Positions 23,321 to 36,219 of a stretch of 64,000 nucleotides of DNA are shown here, piece by piece (position 1 is the first letter of the stretch; each line of letters begins with the position of its first letter). The stretch comes from Icerya purchasi (Eukaryota; Arthropoda; Insecta; Hemiptera; Monophlebidae), in contig CM077116.1 in the NCBI GenBank assembly GCA_039619475.1, positions 371,890,294-371,954,293 of the forward strand, in the 5' to 3' direction. A program made the translations under genes and the position numbers. A model generated the notes under the pieces. That model saw only the letters and a program-made list of their open reading frames with translations, was not told the origin of the DNA and searched no databases.

Positions 23321-24417
23321 GTTTATAGATTCCCCCACCAGGGATGCCAAATGTAAGGTAACGTACTCGTTAAGAGCCCTTAGGGATGCCAGCACGGCTT
23401 CTTTATTACAGCGGATGAAGAAAAAACATTTATTAATTTATTATTATCACTAAAACGATAATAATTTAGATTTTATGACGCATATTAATGAAAATTTGAC
23501 CTACACCTATCTTCCTTGGACGGTCCACCGCTAAAAAACAACACAGTTAATAATTACAAATAAGTATGGTATAATAATACAAATAAACAATTGTACGTAT
23601 CACTGTTTGTCGGCGATGACAACTTCCGGAAATGTGTATTCTGCCGGTGATTCCTTTGCTAATGGTACGAGAAGTGAATTCGGAATGTTAATCAAAATTT
23701 ATTAAACTTCACGTAATTTACTTTCGCGAAAGGAACCAATGACATATGGTAACATATTATTTCCTTGTGTATGCTTAATTCGCTGTGCGCTTTTTTCGCT
23801 ACACCATTGAAAACAGCAAAATTCCGATGCGGGTAAAATTAAAAAAAGAGAAATAAATGTAAATAAAAAACTGTCTCTCTAAAGCTCCATCCTCCTTAGT
23901 AGTAATGTATAAAAATACGAGTCGATTTGCTTATCGGGGGGATATTAACTAGCGTTTCCAACTTTTAAAGCACTTATAGAAACTTTTTATATTTCACATA
24001 TAGAAATTTTTCTCATCAAAATTCCTCCTAAACCAACAGCTAGATCAAGTTCCGTAAAGAAAAAAAAGTCACAAGATTTTAGTACCACTCGAAGTGTACA
24101 AATATTACTTACACTTATAATGTGCGGACAACAGGTAATTGTGAGTAGGGAGCCGATTAGTACGAATTAAAAGAAGATACATGAGTACTTTTCGTTCATC
24201 TGAGCAATACTGAATTATAAAATTGAATTATAAAAACTTTAAAAAACGTGCTTAATTTTAAAAAAATCCCGCTTAATCCGAAGGTATTTTCTGAAAATGG
24301 CGCGATGAGAGTATCTAACTGGGAGTATGATGCATGGGGAGGAGAATATACGATGTCGTCTTTTTTCACTTTTCATTTTATTTTTCGTTTTTTTTTTTTA
24401 AAAGGTTTTCTATAAAC

Positions 24418-24418
<1 letters not shown>
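23321..24418. other. No gene recognised
   Basis: AT-rich sequence with no clear ORF or repeat beyond the LINE remnant at its left edge. Confidence 0.45.
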
Positions 24419-24464
<46 letters not shown>

Positions 24465-24823
24465 CGACCATTTTGGCCTCTGTGTCCCTTGACCCCTCTT
24501 GCTTTCATTTCTGTCTCTTTCTCTTCTATACTTTGTATAAAATGATCAAAATTTACAACGTAATTCTTACTGGCATCAACACACACAAAAAATAACATAA
24601 CCACAAAAATCCTATTCTAACATTTACCTTCCGTTATATAAAATTAAGACATTTTTTCGTTACATTTTTCGTTACATATTTCATTACATAAAATTGTGAC
24701 ATTTTTTAAATAACAATAACAAAAATCCTACAAAATATAACAAATGTTACATAAAATTGGGACATTTTTCTGGGACATTTTTTCGAATGGGGGGTAGCCT
24801 AAGAATTACGTTGTAATTAATAT
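24419..24823 (-). repeat. REP1 copy B
   Basis: This is a full-length reverse-complement copy. From 24823 downward it has the ATTACAACGTAATTCTTAGG start, the repeated TGTC.CAATTTTATGTAA units, the internal TAAGAATTACGTTGTAA, the AGAGACAGAAATG segment and the GGCCAAAATGG end. A (TA)n tract of about 42 bp (24420-24461) closes it. The 64-codon minus ORF is not a gene. Confidence 0.92.
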
Positions 24824-24847
24824 ATATATATATATATGCAACAGTTG

Positions 24848-25094
24848 CTGAGAAAAGGTACATACTCGTAGAGTGTCAAAAATTCGGATTTGATTTAACA
24901 ACGGTTTCGGAGACTTTTGAAATCATCCTATTTATTAACGTGAAATAGGTGAAGCAGGTGAAAACAAATTTTTTCCTGTTGTAGATCGTAATTGTATGTT
25001 TAAAATAATCCCTTAGAAGTATATATCATACTGCGAAACTTTAAACGCGTTTTTCTCGAAAACTTGTTTTCTGACACTATGTACCTTTTCTCAG
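24848..25094. mobile_element. TIR element (MITE), 247 bp
   Basis: Perfect 17-bp terminal inverted repeats, CTGAGAAAAGGTACATA at 24848-24864 and its complement at 25078-25094. A second paired block, AGTGTCA, lies just inside. No ORF. Flanks show no clear target duplication. Superfamily not determined. Confidence 0.78.
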
Positions 25095-25353
25095 GGACCG
25101 TCTCATATATGTATAATGACTATGCTTACACGCTAGGGACTAATATGAATATGTCACGAAATCGTGCAACGAAAGTGATGTAAAAAATTAATAAAAACCA
25201 GAAAAAACGTAACGTAAACCGTGAAGTATTTTTGTTTTTCTTTATTTAAGAACGAACTAGTCAACTAAAAAATGCGCTCTTCTATAAATACTATATAAGA
25301 TTATCACGCAGAGAATATATTTATGCCGAGATTCGAAGGAACGGTCTATTATT

Positions 25354-25365
25354 GTATATATATAT

Positions 25366-25429
<64 letters not shown>
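25354..25429. repeat. (TA)n microsatellite
   Basis: About 37 TA units with one interruption. Confidence 0.95.
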
Positions 25430-25433
<4 letters not shown>

Positions 25434-26889
25434 TTTATTTAATTTCCGACAGTGAACGAACCGGATGTTACAACATTTTCTATTTAACTTTTCAGTTTTT
25501 GCGCTATATCCTTCATTACGTTAAATTCACGAAAATAAGAAACGGCTATTAACAGCTGATGATACAGCGATTAGTCGAACGGCAAATTATATTACAATTA
25601 TACAAACCTATTGCACTTTTTTTTAACATTAATTTATATTTCGCGCGCACAATATGAAATTACAAACCGAGCTAAATATAAACATACGAGTATCCCAGGA
25701 AATATCCTTACATATGCAGCAGCTATGGCTCGGAGACTATTTTGTAATGTAAAATTTTACTTCTTTCGTCGATTAATCGAAATTATTGTAACGGTCTAAG
25801 AGAGTCGCAATTCGGAACACCGCTAATTATTTAAGTGTGTTTTTTAGTTCCTCCGTTAAGTTATTCGGAAATATACACATGTACACATTATAGATGAAAA
25901 TTGTTCTTCGTCGAAAAGGATTTTCGTAACAAAGTCCGGGATGAATAATTTTTTTTTTTTTTTTTTTTTTGGGAAAAAAAAATAAATAAATGAAAACCGA
26001 ACGAACAAAAATAATATCTTCGCTTTCATCGAACCGGACTTAAATTATTGACCCGGCGAATACAAGTGCGTTCAGGCCACGTTACCGGCTATATGAAAAA
26101 CACGTTTTTGGTCAAGTGCCCTCGCAGTAGCAGCCTGGCGTCCGAATTCATTTAAACCTAATTTCACTTATTTCAAGTAATAAATTATCATTAGGAAATG
26201 TGAATCCTGGACCTACACCATCGCGATAAGAAGAATCAACGTGAATGCGAGTAATTAGTATAATATAGGTATGCGCGTCTATTGAAAATGCAACTTACAA
26301 ACCGGTATACGCCTCAAAGTCGCAGTTCGTTCTTTTTTATTGTTATTTACACTTCATAAATTCCGACGTCCCACCGGAATACCTGTTCCGTGCTCGTTTA
26401 CGTTTATGTTCTTTTTGTGTGTTTTTTTTTTTTTTATTTCATTTTCTTTTCGGTCATTTAATTACGTTTCTCTTTCATTCCGAATTTTATTTTTGATATG
26501 TAGCAAGTCATTGAGCACGTAAATCATGAGTGACCTATATTCGAAATAAAAATTAACATCCGCCGACAACAACGGGTCGTCGACTGATGACCGTAGTTAT
26601 CTACCCGTTTGCGTAGCTTTCCGCTACGCTTATCTTCGATCTCGAAAATATGTTTTGCCGAATTTTGTTGATCTCGAACCATCTTTTCGCTATCAAAATA
26701 TTAATCGCTAGATCAGCTCGATGTAACTTAATTTCACCGAACATCAGTTGCGAGTACCACAGCAGAGATGATGCTCGGGGTAACTAACTCGAGTGTAAAA
26801 ATTCGAAATTTCGGTATATGATTCATTGCGAAATAGTGTTAATTTTTTACCACCAACGGAGGAAACAATCTTAGATTTGATCGAAAGAA
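25430..26889. other. No gene recognised
   Basis: Only ORFs of about 60 codons occur, none recognised. T tracts at 25950-25970 and 26421-26435. Confidence 0.45.
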
Positions 26890-27765
26890 AGTGGATATTC
26901 AACCGCGTACACTAATAAATACCTTATATCTCAATGTTATTAGCCAAAATAAAGAGAAACAGCCGAAGGACGCTCATCCGGGTTTTTTATACATGGAGAA
27001 AATTTTAAAGAGAAAGGAAATTGAAGAATTAAAGTATGGGGGACTAGAAACGACGATGTTTCGCTTTGCAGATGACGTAGCAATTGTGGGGAATAGTAAG
27101 AATGAGAAGAATCGATATATGGTAAATTCAGTAAAAAAAATATAACACCGTAATGAAAAATCAGTAGCGATGAAATGTGATAAAAAGCAAGGAACAGTAA
27201 ACGTAAAAAAAGTAACGGAAAAACTCTAAAACAAGTAAATCGTTACACAGATACCTGGGAAATATAATAACTAATGACGGAAGAAGCGATAAAGAGATAA
27301 TAACAAGAACTAGTCTGGCAAAAACTGCGTTTAATTACAAGAAATCCGTACTGAACTTGGAAACTAGGAAACAGTTCGTGAAATCACGGTACATATAGGG
27401 GGCGGCATACTCCCTTGCGTAAAGATCTAAAATATGGACGATAAGCAGTCAAATGCGTAATCGGCTTGAGGCCTTCGAAACTTGGTGCTTACACGTAGGA
27501 TGAAAATAATCAGTTGTATGGAGAACATAAAAAACGAGAAAGTCTTTAAAGATATACATGAATCGAGGAATTTAATTAAAACATTTGAAGTTAAGTGGAT
27601 TACCGTTATAGTAGTAAATTAGTACAATTAATTGAAGGAAAAATGGAAGGAAAACTACCAAGGAAAACATACATCGAATAATTAAAGGATACAGGAGCAA
27701 ACAGTTATGCAAACTTAAAAAGAAGAATGGCTGAGCAGGGGGAATTTTAGTGTTTAGTTTTAGTT
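26890..27765 (+). mobile_element. Decayed LINE reverse transcriptase, RT to C-terminus
   Basis: TTMFRFADDVAIVGNS gives the RT catalytic box (FADD codons at 27065-27076). About 65 codons later comes RYLGNIITNDGRSDKEII, the YLG block, then RLEAFETWCLHVG with AFExW typical of the RT thumb in this LINE group. It ends with KDTGANSYANLKRRMAEQGG. Frameshifts separate the blocks. The last block and the AFExW motif match the widespread insect type usually annotated as endonuclease-reverse transcriptase. The copies at 46.4 and 50.7 kb are the same general type. Confidence 0.85.
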
Positions 27766-30700
27766 ATTAAAGTAGAGAATCATATAGGCTATCCACTAAT
27801 CTACGGATTGTGGAAAAGAAGAAGAAGACTCGGAAAATAAATGATCAGAAATCAAGTAGGGAAACGGAACCGTAGAAGAAAAACGAAAACAAGGCGACGA
27901 TACTAAGACTAAGACAACGTAGACAAATGAAGGAGAAAATAGGAGACGGACGCAGTAAGGATAATTCGAGAGAAATCGCATTTTTTTTCTGGATTCAGTT
28001 TTCTAAAAGGTAAAGGATTATTGAACAAGAAAAAGTGGAAATATAAAAAAAATTCCGATCAAAATCTGGCGTGGAATTTTTAAAAAATTTGAATAAGGAT
28101 TTTGTTTTTTAAACAGCCCGAATCGAAAAATCGGCTAGCTCATTTTCTTCGACGGTACTCGTTTAGGAATAGAAAATCAACGTGAACGGAATAGCGAATA
28201 CGAAAACTGTGAATTAAGAAGACGAGGAATGGAAGTGTTATAGAAGGAAGCAGGAAATGAGAGGCATAAGGCCTAAAAACTCATGGAATCTAAAATAACC
28301 TTAAATAATTAAATCGTAAAGATAAAACGAGAGGGAGGAAGATGAAAGGGGGTTATGAAAAGCCGAAGTTTAGAAGAATACCGCTAGATCATTGCAGAGG
28401 GGGGGATCAGAAACCGAGGATGATACGAAATTCCAATTTCGTTGCTAGCTAATATTAATATCAAGCGGAAATTGCCTGAAAAAAAAATTGAATTCTAAAG
28501 CATTCCTGACAAAATTCCAGATACTTCCGAAAAATTCCAGTATATACATTTTCAGACAGGTCTCCAGAAAAATACCCCGTTAATTCGTAACGAATGACGC
28601 GATTTCTTTATAATAACGACCTCAATTTCACCGTAAAGAATAAACATATGAAAAACACACGATCAGGGACTGAAGTTCATACTATAAATGATTTTTAGCG
28701 GTTTTCAATTAATTTTTACTTCACTAAAGTGTAATATTTTGCTATAAATATGCACTGGTAGTAATGTTTCCGCTGGTCGCTCTAGTGGGGAGCTACTCCG
28801 CCACGATTTTGAACTACAATAATTTTTTACGAAACAATCCGATTAATTTGTGCATAGTGCACCTGTAATTTCTATCGAGAATAGAAGGTAAAAACTTCCA
28901 CGGGGGACCACTTCAAAATAACAGGTAAAGTCAATAATTACTTTATTCGCAGACAGTTGTAGCACAGAGCGCTTTGCTTCACATTATATTTATTACCGCT
29001 ATTCAGGCTATTGCGCACATTATTTATAAATATTTGAGGTAACGCGTGATTTTTTGTAAATAAATAAACTGATGCGAAATTCCAATTATTCAGAGTGTAC
29101 TTAATGAAAAACTACGAACGAACTGAAACGAGTTTCTAATTATTGCTATCATTCCGGGAACATATGTATAATAAACGATTCTTTCGGTTCATGTTACACG
29201 TCCCCGATTCCCGACCGGCGGAAATAACTCTAAAATGGCGCAAATGATACAAGAAAAAGATAAATTTTTCAACAAAGTTCGATTTGTTTAATTCTTAAAA
29301 TTATCTACAGGAATGAGGTCGAAAAACTCGAATCTCTTCATTCGGCACACACACACACAAAATACATAATGAAGATGAAAAGCAGCCGGCATAATTAAGG
29401 GTGGCGCAATAGTGTAAAATCGGTGATTATTATCAGTTGCGCTTCCTTTATGCGATGATGATATCGTTGTTCCATACACGCCTGATAATCCTTCAGAAAC
29501 CCCGTTCACTTTTCTTCTTAGTAACTGCGAATTTGTATAGCCAAATCGCACTTCCGTCACTATATGGAGGACGAAATCGACGAGTTTTGCGCTATTGATA
29601 CCTTATCATCGTCAATAAAGCAGAGAAGATTACACACCAGCGCAAATAGAACAATAAATTCCCTATAGATCGATATCCAGCCTGTACGGCCTTGTCTACG
29701 AATATTGTTATAAAGTGCCGGTTGGAGTTTTTTTTTTTTTTAAATATCTTTATCTTACCAGAAATATAACATAATTATATATATTCTCAACTATTTGTCG
29801 GAAAAACTGAATACAAACCACGCCCCCCATTATGTTGAAGAAAATTAAAACTCACGGAGAATAAAGAACGAATGCCCGAGCTATTCTTTACTTTTCGTCA
29901 AAATTTTTCAAAATTACATCTTTCGGGATAATAATACCGGTAATTTTAATAATACAGGATGGAAAGTGGTCGAGATGATTAATAATAATTAAACCTTTTA
30001 ATTTATCTAATTTTATCAATAACAAAATGAACCGTTAAAAACTGAATATTTTCACAACAATATATGACACAACGTATATAATATAAAGTAGTAAAAAAAA
30101 ATAATAAAAAAGCACACATGTAAAAATATAATAAATAAGATTAAAAAAAAAAAAAAAACGAAAAATAGTTGAATAAATTTGATCGAAAAACGTGTAAGTA
30201 TTAATAATAATAAAGTATCGTTTTATTTTTTGGTAAAAAAAATTTAAGCGATAAGTGTGTAAACGTGGCCGCATTAATGAAAAATTCCTTCGGTTGATTA
30301 AAGTTATTTAACGCATATTCTGACTTTAGCTGTGTTGCAGAGATGAAACTAAAACATTCATGCACATAGTTTTTCAAAAAACACGCGTAATTATACTTTT
30401 TGAATAAGCAGATTATTATTCACCTACTTATACACTCGAGTTGAAGATTCCAGAAGTAATAAACTTTTTGGCCATTTATATGAAATATTTGTATTTAAAA
30501 CCTTTTTATTAAGTATTTTATGCTAGAAAAAAATGTTATCAAATTAATATACGACTAGAAAATATTTAATATATTAAAATTTAATTAAAAATTAAAATAT
30601 CTATATGTTTCGGAAACACTGCTCCATAATTATCGGAAATATAGAGTTAAAATGTAAACAATATAAATGATCTGTATAAAATTTAATAAACTGGACATGT

Positions 30701-31188
30701 ATGGGTCACTCTTAACATAGTGATTGCCATGGTGTTCGAGTTTTTGTCAGATATCATAAGAAGTAGACTTGCTACGTATGGATAACGTTCCATAAGGCGA
30801 TTGTTGTGGTGCTCGCACTCTTGCACACTAAATGCGTGCCGAGCTTTTATGAAATACACTAAATAGCACTGTTATCATGACGATTGTGCTCTAAATATTA
30901 CATTGTACACGCTGCTGTACTAATCTCATGTTGTTTTCTCTTAAAATCCATCCCATTCGCTTTTTATATCCTAAGGGCCATATGGTCAAAATTGTGCTGT
31001 ACTGCTTATGTCGCTTTTCGTCCTTCTCTAGACTTTGTATCCCTTTTTATAAGTTGTAGTGAACTATTATAAGCCAAACCCCTCACTGGAGGGCTTTGGA
31101 TTGGTCACATTTCTATCATCATAATACATATATTAAAATTAATATTGGCGCTGTTTGTGGTCCCTCGACTGGTACAGTGGAAAAAAAA
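27766..31188. other. No gene recognised
   Basis: ORFs at 27796-27981, 29288-29560 and 30035-30274 (all minus) match nothing known. A purine-rich plus strand (27790-28380) explains the open minus frames there. Two loosely similar blocks (CAT.G.GATTG...TGGTG.TCG at 30718-30742 and 30791-30815) hint at a decayed tandem duplication. Confidence 0.4.
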
Positions 31189-31356
31189 AAAAATATCGAA
31201 ATTATTATAATTTAATAATTTTGATATTTTGATGTTTTTTCAACTTTATGCAGATATTTATATTATTAAAGGGTACATAATATAAAAATATCTGCACAAA
31301 GTTGAAAAAATATCGAAATTATTAAATTATAATAATTTCTATATTTCGATATTTTT
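31189..31356. mobile_element. Hairpin MITE, arms about 80 bp
   Basis: 31189-31267 pairs with 31276-31356 across an 8-base loop, with few mismatches. Outer arms read AAAAATATCGAAATTATTA and inner arms CAGATATTTATATTATT. The whole element is nearly one hairpin of 168 bp. No TSD is certain because the flanks are A-rich. Confidence 0.8.
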
Positions 31357-32725
31357 AGACAAAAAGTAAAAGTAAACTAATAAATAGAACAGTTGAAACC
31401 TATACATATAGAGGTTAAAATAAAATTATAAACTACACTCAGTCTTTTAAAGCCCCCCCCCCCATAGTAGTAGTTTTCCGACTTTTATTTTAGATACATA
31501 TTGGTGTTTAAAATGAAGCTGATCGGATAAATGTGTGTGCAGAGAACGCAAGGCAACCGAGAGTAATTATCAAGAACGGCATATTTTCTTATAGCTAATA
31601 GTATCTACGAATTACAGGTGTGTATGAAACAAATAAAAATTTTTTCTAAACTCTTTTTTAACACGCCATTGGTAAATAATATTTTCATCAAATATTGAAA
31701 GAGAAATAGAAATATTACGGACTAAATATGCGGTAGTTAATTATCCTGGCGATGGTTCGAATTGAAAATGAGGAAAGAAAATTTTGAAATGGAAATCTTG
31801 CTAATACAAAAGTTAGCTTTTCAAATATCCCAGCAGTTTTTCTATGTTAACAGTTCAAATTGCAGCTTTTGGGTATTGAATTAATAAAAACATTACAATT
31901 AACAACACTTGAATCTACAAGGGTGACCGAATTTCACAATCTCGTATTATTCTTGATAAATGATTATAAACAATTTTTTTGCGCGACAAATTTAATATTA
32001 TATCCGAGCAGATTAGAATGTCAATTGTAAATGCAGACTATACATATATATGAACCACTTTAATTCTACAATTCTCTTATCGGCAGAAATAAATCATACT
32101 CTAAAAAGAACAAAATATATTAAACGAATAAGACTTTTAAACATAAACGCTACCCTTAGAAAATATTACAGACACGAAGAATTCAAAGGAATTTGATAAT
32201 CCACTCGTATTTAAAGCCGGATTAAAAATAGAATGGAAAATCAGTGAAATATATTTACTTCATGTATCTCTTTATTTTCGTATTACTCATAAAGTATACC
32301 GAACAATTAATATTCCGTTTGTACTAATTCCTAGGAAGCATTGATGCAACGCAATGAATCATTTTGACACATCGAATGACTTAACTAATTACTATGAAAC
32401 ACTAACACCGGGGGGAAAACGGAAAAATGACATTAAAATAGATTGATTATTTCCCCGGTCGATCAATCAGAGCATTTGCGTATGTAATTTTCAAAATTTT
32501 TATCAAAACTAACAATGTCAGCGCAAATGTAAACGTGAAAAAAAATAAAAAGAGTTAACATTTTTAATTGTAAAATCATATTTACATCATTAAGGAAATT
32601 TTTAAATAAGGGAACCGTAGTAACTAAATTCTGAATTAGTATTATACATTCACTGATAATTTTTTTTGGAATTCACATAAGTCATTTTTTAGAATTATCA
32701 ATTTCACATATAATCGCTTATCATG
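31357..32725. other. No gene recognised
   Basis: AT-rich and without notable ORFs. A C tract lies at 31454-31463. Confidence 0.45.
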
Positions 32726-33112
32726 TATTAATTACAACGTAATTCTTAGGCTACCCCCAATCGAAAAAATGTCCCAAAAAAATGTCCCAGAAAAATGTCC
32801 CAATTTTATGTAACGTTTGTTACATTTTATAGGATTTTTGTTATTGTTATTTAAAAAATGTCACAATTTTATGTAATGAAATACGTAACGAAAAAATGTC
32901 TTAATTTTATATAATGAAAGTTAAATGTCAGAATAAGATTTTTGTGGTTATGTGATTTTTTTTTTGTGTTGATACCAAGTAAGAATTACGTTGTAAATTT
33001 TGATCATTTTATACAAAGTATAGAAAAGAAAGAGACAGAAATGAAAGCAAGAGGGGTCAAGGGGCACAGCCCCTTGCGAGGCCAAAATGGCCGAGTTTAT
33101 ATATATATATAT
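32726..33112 (+). repeat. REP1 copy C
   Basis: Full-length plus-strand copy with the same block order as A and B, ending in (TA)n. It carries a small extra piece, GCCCCTTGCGAG, between GGGGCACA and GGCCAAAATGG, which pairs with the preceding GGGGC. Confidence 0.92.
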
Positions 33113-33814
33113 ACAACGGTCATATTTTTAAACTATGAATTTTTTAAAATTTAAAATTTATTTCAATATTTCGTCGTGAAATTTCGCATCGGTAGGTTTA
33201 TTATATATTTTATACTGGAGGAAATTTTAAATAGTTATATAAAGAAACTTTTACTCGCTGTATAAGCAGAACGAAGGTTAGTGGCGGAGAAAGTCATTGA
33301 ACTTTCGGATAACTGTTTACGGCACGTTAAGCGCTGTGTTTTATATAGATTTGGTGTTTGACGGCTTTAACTGCTTTTTAAACATCCTGTGTTTCTTCTT
33401 CCTTAATTATTTGTAGGCTGATTCCTTTGTCCGTTTGTACTGTGGACTCTTTAATTACAGACGTGGCCATAGTATGGAACAGCTAGCTCTTTTTGCTCTT
33501 ACTTTCGGCAATGTCATTCCTTCTCTTTTCAGGATGCATATGTTTGGCATTTTTCGACGTTGATTGTCATTGTTTCTCCATCTTTGGTATAGCGTTCTTT
33601 GCCAGATTCCATTCCTTGTGACTCCTAATTGCTGCTATTTGCACATGTTGATGGGTAATCGTCTATTATTGGCAAGCCCAGGGAAAAACTCAAACAAGAA
33701 AAAAAAAAAAGGTGAGGAAACATCAGTTTTATAGGTGAACAAAATAGAACCAGGCTGAAACGCATTATAAATTAAAGCCGGCACTTCTTTTTTGTTTTTT
33801 TAATTTTATTTTAT
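33113..33814. other. No gene recognised
   Basis: 33400-33680 contains several weak resemblances to LINE-like reading frames on the minus strand, but no diagnostic motif. A T-rich tract (33787-33814) marks the poly(A) side of LINE-A copy 3. Confidence 0.4.
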
Positions 33815-34610
33815 AAGGGCGCGTGCCAGCGACTTTGCTCCAAGAACTAAAAAGGTTGGTAGAAAATATAAATCGAGAAAGACGATTTTATAGATGATGA
33901 GTAGAAATTATAAGCCAGAGTCGAGTCAACAGCGAGAGCGCAGCGTTCAAAGTAATTTACATCGCGCATGAAAGGAAGCAAAGAATTTAAAAGGGTCAAA
34001 TCAGGGGAAGAAGACAGGATAAAAGCGAGAAGAGCTCTAGAGTAGTTAAACCGAATTCTTATTAAGGAAACAATCGTGAATCGACGATTATCGAAAGCGA
34101 AAATTAAAAACAGAGGATGGTAGGCTCTCTGTACCAGTTGGAGATGAAGCACGATCAGACGAATAAAGAGGATACATGTTTGACCAAAGTCTGTCATGAT
34201 TGGCTGAGAAAAGAAACAGTACTCTCTATGTTCGAGGTAGGAAAATTGCTGAGAAAGATAGCCGGACGAACTAGGAAGCCCGTTTTACATCATTGAATGC
34301 CGGAATAGTTAGGAACTGCTAAAAGGTCTATAGAAACAGAATAGGATAAGAGTAAACAGGAAATTTGAGGGCATAATAGGGTTGGAGGAACGAGAAGGAA
34401 CGCAGGAAAAATAGCTTGAAGAACGGAAACAATGAGGAATTTTTACAGAATCCTCGTATAGATGAAATAAATGAGATGGCATATAATGTGATTCGACTGT
34501 GAAATCGGAACAGGACAAAAAGGAGCCTCCTGGAAGACTTAGAATAATGAAGTGAGGAGGAGGTGAAAGCAGTATATCCTTAGCATTAGAGTAAAATGAT
34601 GAAGTTTTAA
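33815..34610 (-). mobile_element. LINE-A copy 3, heavily decayed
   Basis: Minus-strand blocks match copy 2 in order. About 34480-34330 corresponds to the SAELYAILRAV to SLDFIVFRI part of RNase H; here the block reads LYAISFISS, with other residues shifted. VPNYSGIQ (about 34310) stands where copy 2 has VPSHAGID, so the conserved His is lost. MTDFGQTCIL (34197-34168) matches MSDFGRMCIL of copy 2. The left edge GGGCGCGT next to T-rich DNA corresponds to the GGGC 3' end of the other copies. Many stops are present. It is older than copies 1, 2 and 4. Confidence 0.72.
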
Positions 34611-36215
34611 AAGATAAATTAATATTAAATGCTTCTGTTGTATTTATAAAAATCCGATGCCTTTAGTAAATACATATGATCGCGTGTAAATATAATTTTA
34701 ATTAAAACTATTTATTTTTTTTTTATCATCGATACCCTTATGTACACTTTCGGTATTGTAATTGAAAAAAGAAAAAGTGTATATAGTGAAAAAGTATATC
34801 CAACGCCATGAATAATTTTAAAAAATGGAATTTAAGAGTACTGTTAGGATTTTATGAAACTAAACGTATAATAATTTTCTCGTTCATTCAATAGTTTTTT
34901 TTTTGGGGGGGGGGGGGGCGCACGGAAAGTGATATACCAAAACCGATTAAACAAATTAATCGATAACGATCAAGCAAATTAGAAGAAATAGGCATACATA
35001 GCGAATTATTGGCATCATTAATTGCCGAGGATCTACTATAAATTACACACACACACACAAGCATATGAAACTAATGTACAAGTTACACTACTACCAAAAA
35101 ACCCGTATTTATAAATGGCTGCAATGTTGTCGTCGGAATTGCACCAAATACACACATACAACGTGAAAATAATGCGAATTGATCAAAAAAAGTGTTGTAT
35201 CCGCGAGCAAGGACGTGGCGGTGGAAGCTGCTACGAGACCAACAACATATGTTTATTTTCATACCATTCCTCAACATGGGAACTGTCGATTTACTTTTTT
35301 TAATACGGTTCCGCTGAAAACATACTGGCATAAATGACGTCATCGAAAATGAGCAAAAACAGTTTGTAGTCCCTTCAGCATTAAAAAAAAAAACCTAATT
35401 GTGTTTCGCTTATATTTTAATTTCTCTTCACAATGTGTATTTTAAAATTAGGGCGAAACGAACTGTAATAGCGTAAGTGCTAGCTTTTGTAAAAGAATAT
35501 CTAGCTCGGTGGCAGGGCATTAAACAGTACTTTCTATCCGAATTGTTGTTATAATCCTTCTTGCAGTATTTCTATTTCAGAATTTTATATTTACCCGTTA
35601 GAGACCGTTTCCGGAATCAAATGTCAGAAAACGATCATCCAGTAACCGCTCTCCCGATTACAGATTTACGAAATTCGTTTAATTTATATTAAATGAAGTC
35701 GAATAAAATAAATACAATCGATATGCTCATTTAAACAGTGTGTACAAGTTTCGAGAAATTCCCGGCTCGCTTTATTATATAAATAGCTTTTTGTCGTGCA
35801 AAATTACGTACTATTATTGTATCTTCAAAGGGTGCGCACACGAAAGACGTGTAAACACAGTCACTAGCCGAAAGATACGAAAAATGCGGGGTATCATAAA
35901 TAACAAAAACGTAGTTACAACGATGATAGCCGATTTTGATTGAAGTTCCGAAAACCGATTAAACGATCGTAAAAGCTGATTACGATAGTGGAATTTGCAA
36001 TCGACACAATTGCAGCGTTTATTTTTGTTTTTTCCTCGTTTTTAATTGATATCCGCAAGTTGAACTGTTTAAAAACTGTGGTCAACCGAGTTTTTCTATC
36101 GCATTATTCATATATTTTTATGTCATTTCAAATTGTTTTATGTAAAATTACTAAAAATAAAATTTTAGAAGTTTCTCCTAAACAGTTTAAAATAATATAA
36201 AGCAAAAAATACTTT
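34611..36215. other. No gene recognised
   Basis: A 14-base G tract followed by CGC lies at 34905-34921, with (AC)n at 35047-35059. Opposed ORFs at 35083-35343 and single ORFs at 35740-36200 are unrecognised. Confidence 0.45.
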
Positions 36216-36219
36216 TTTT

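Noticed and set aside
33400..33680. Possible extra LINE reading frames on the minus strand
   Set aside because: Only scattered resemblances and no RT, YLG or knuckle motif. Left as unassigned.
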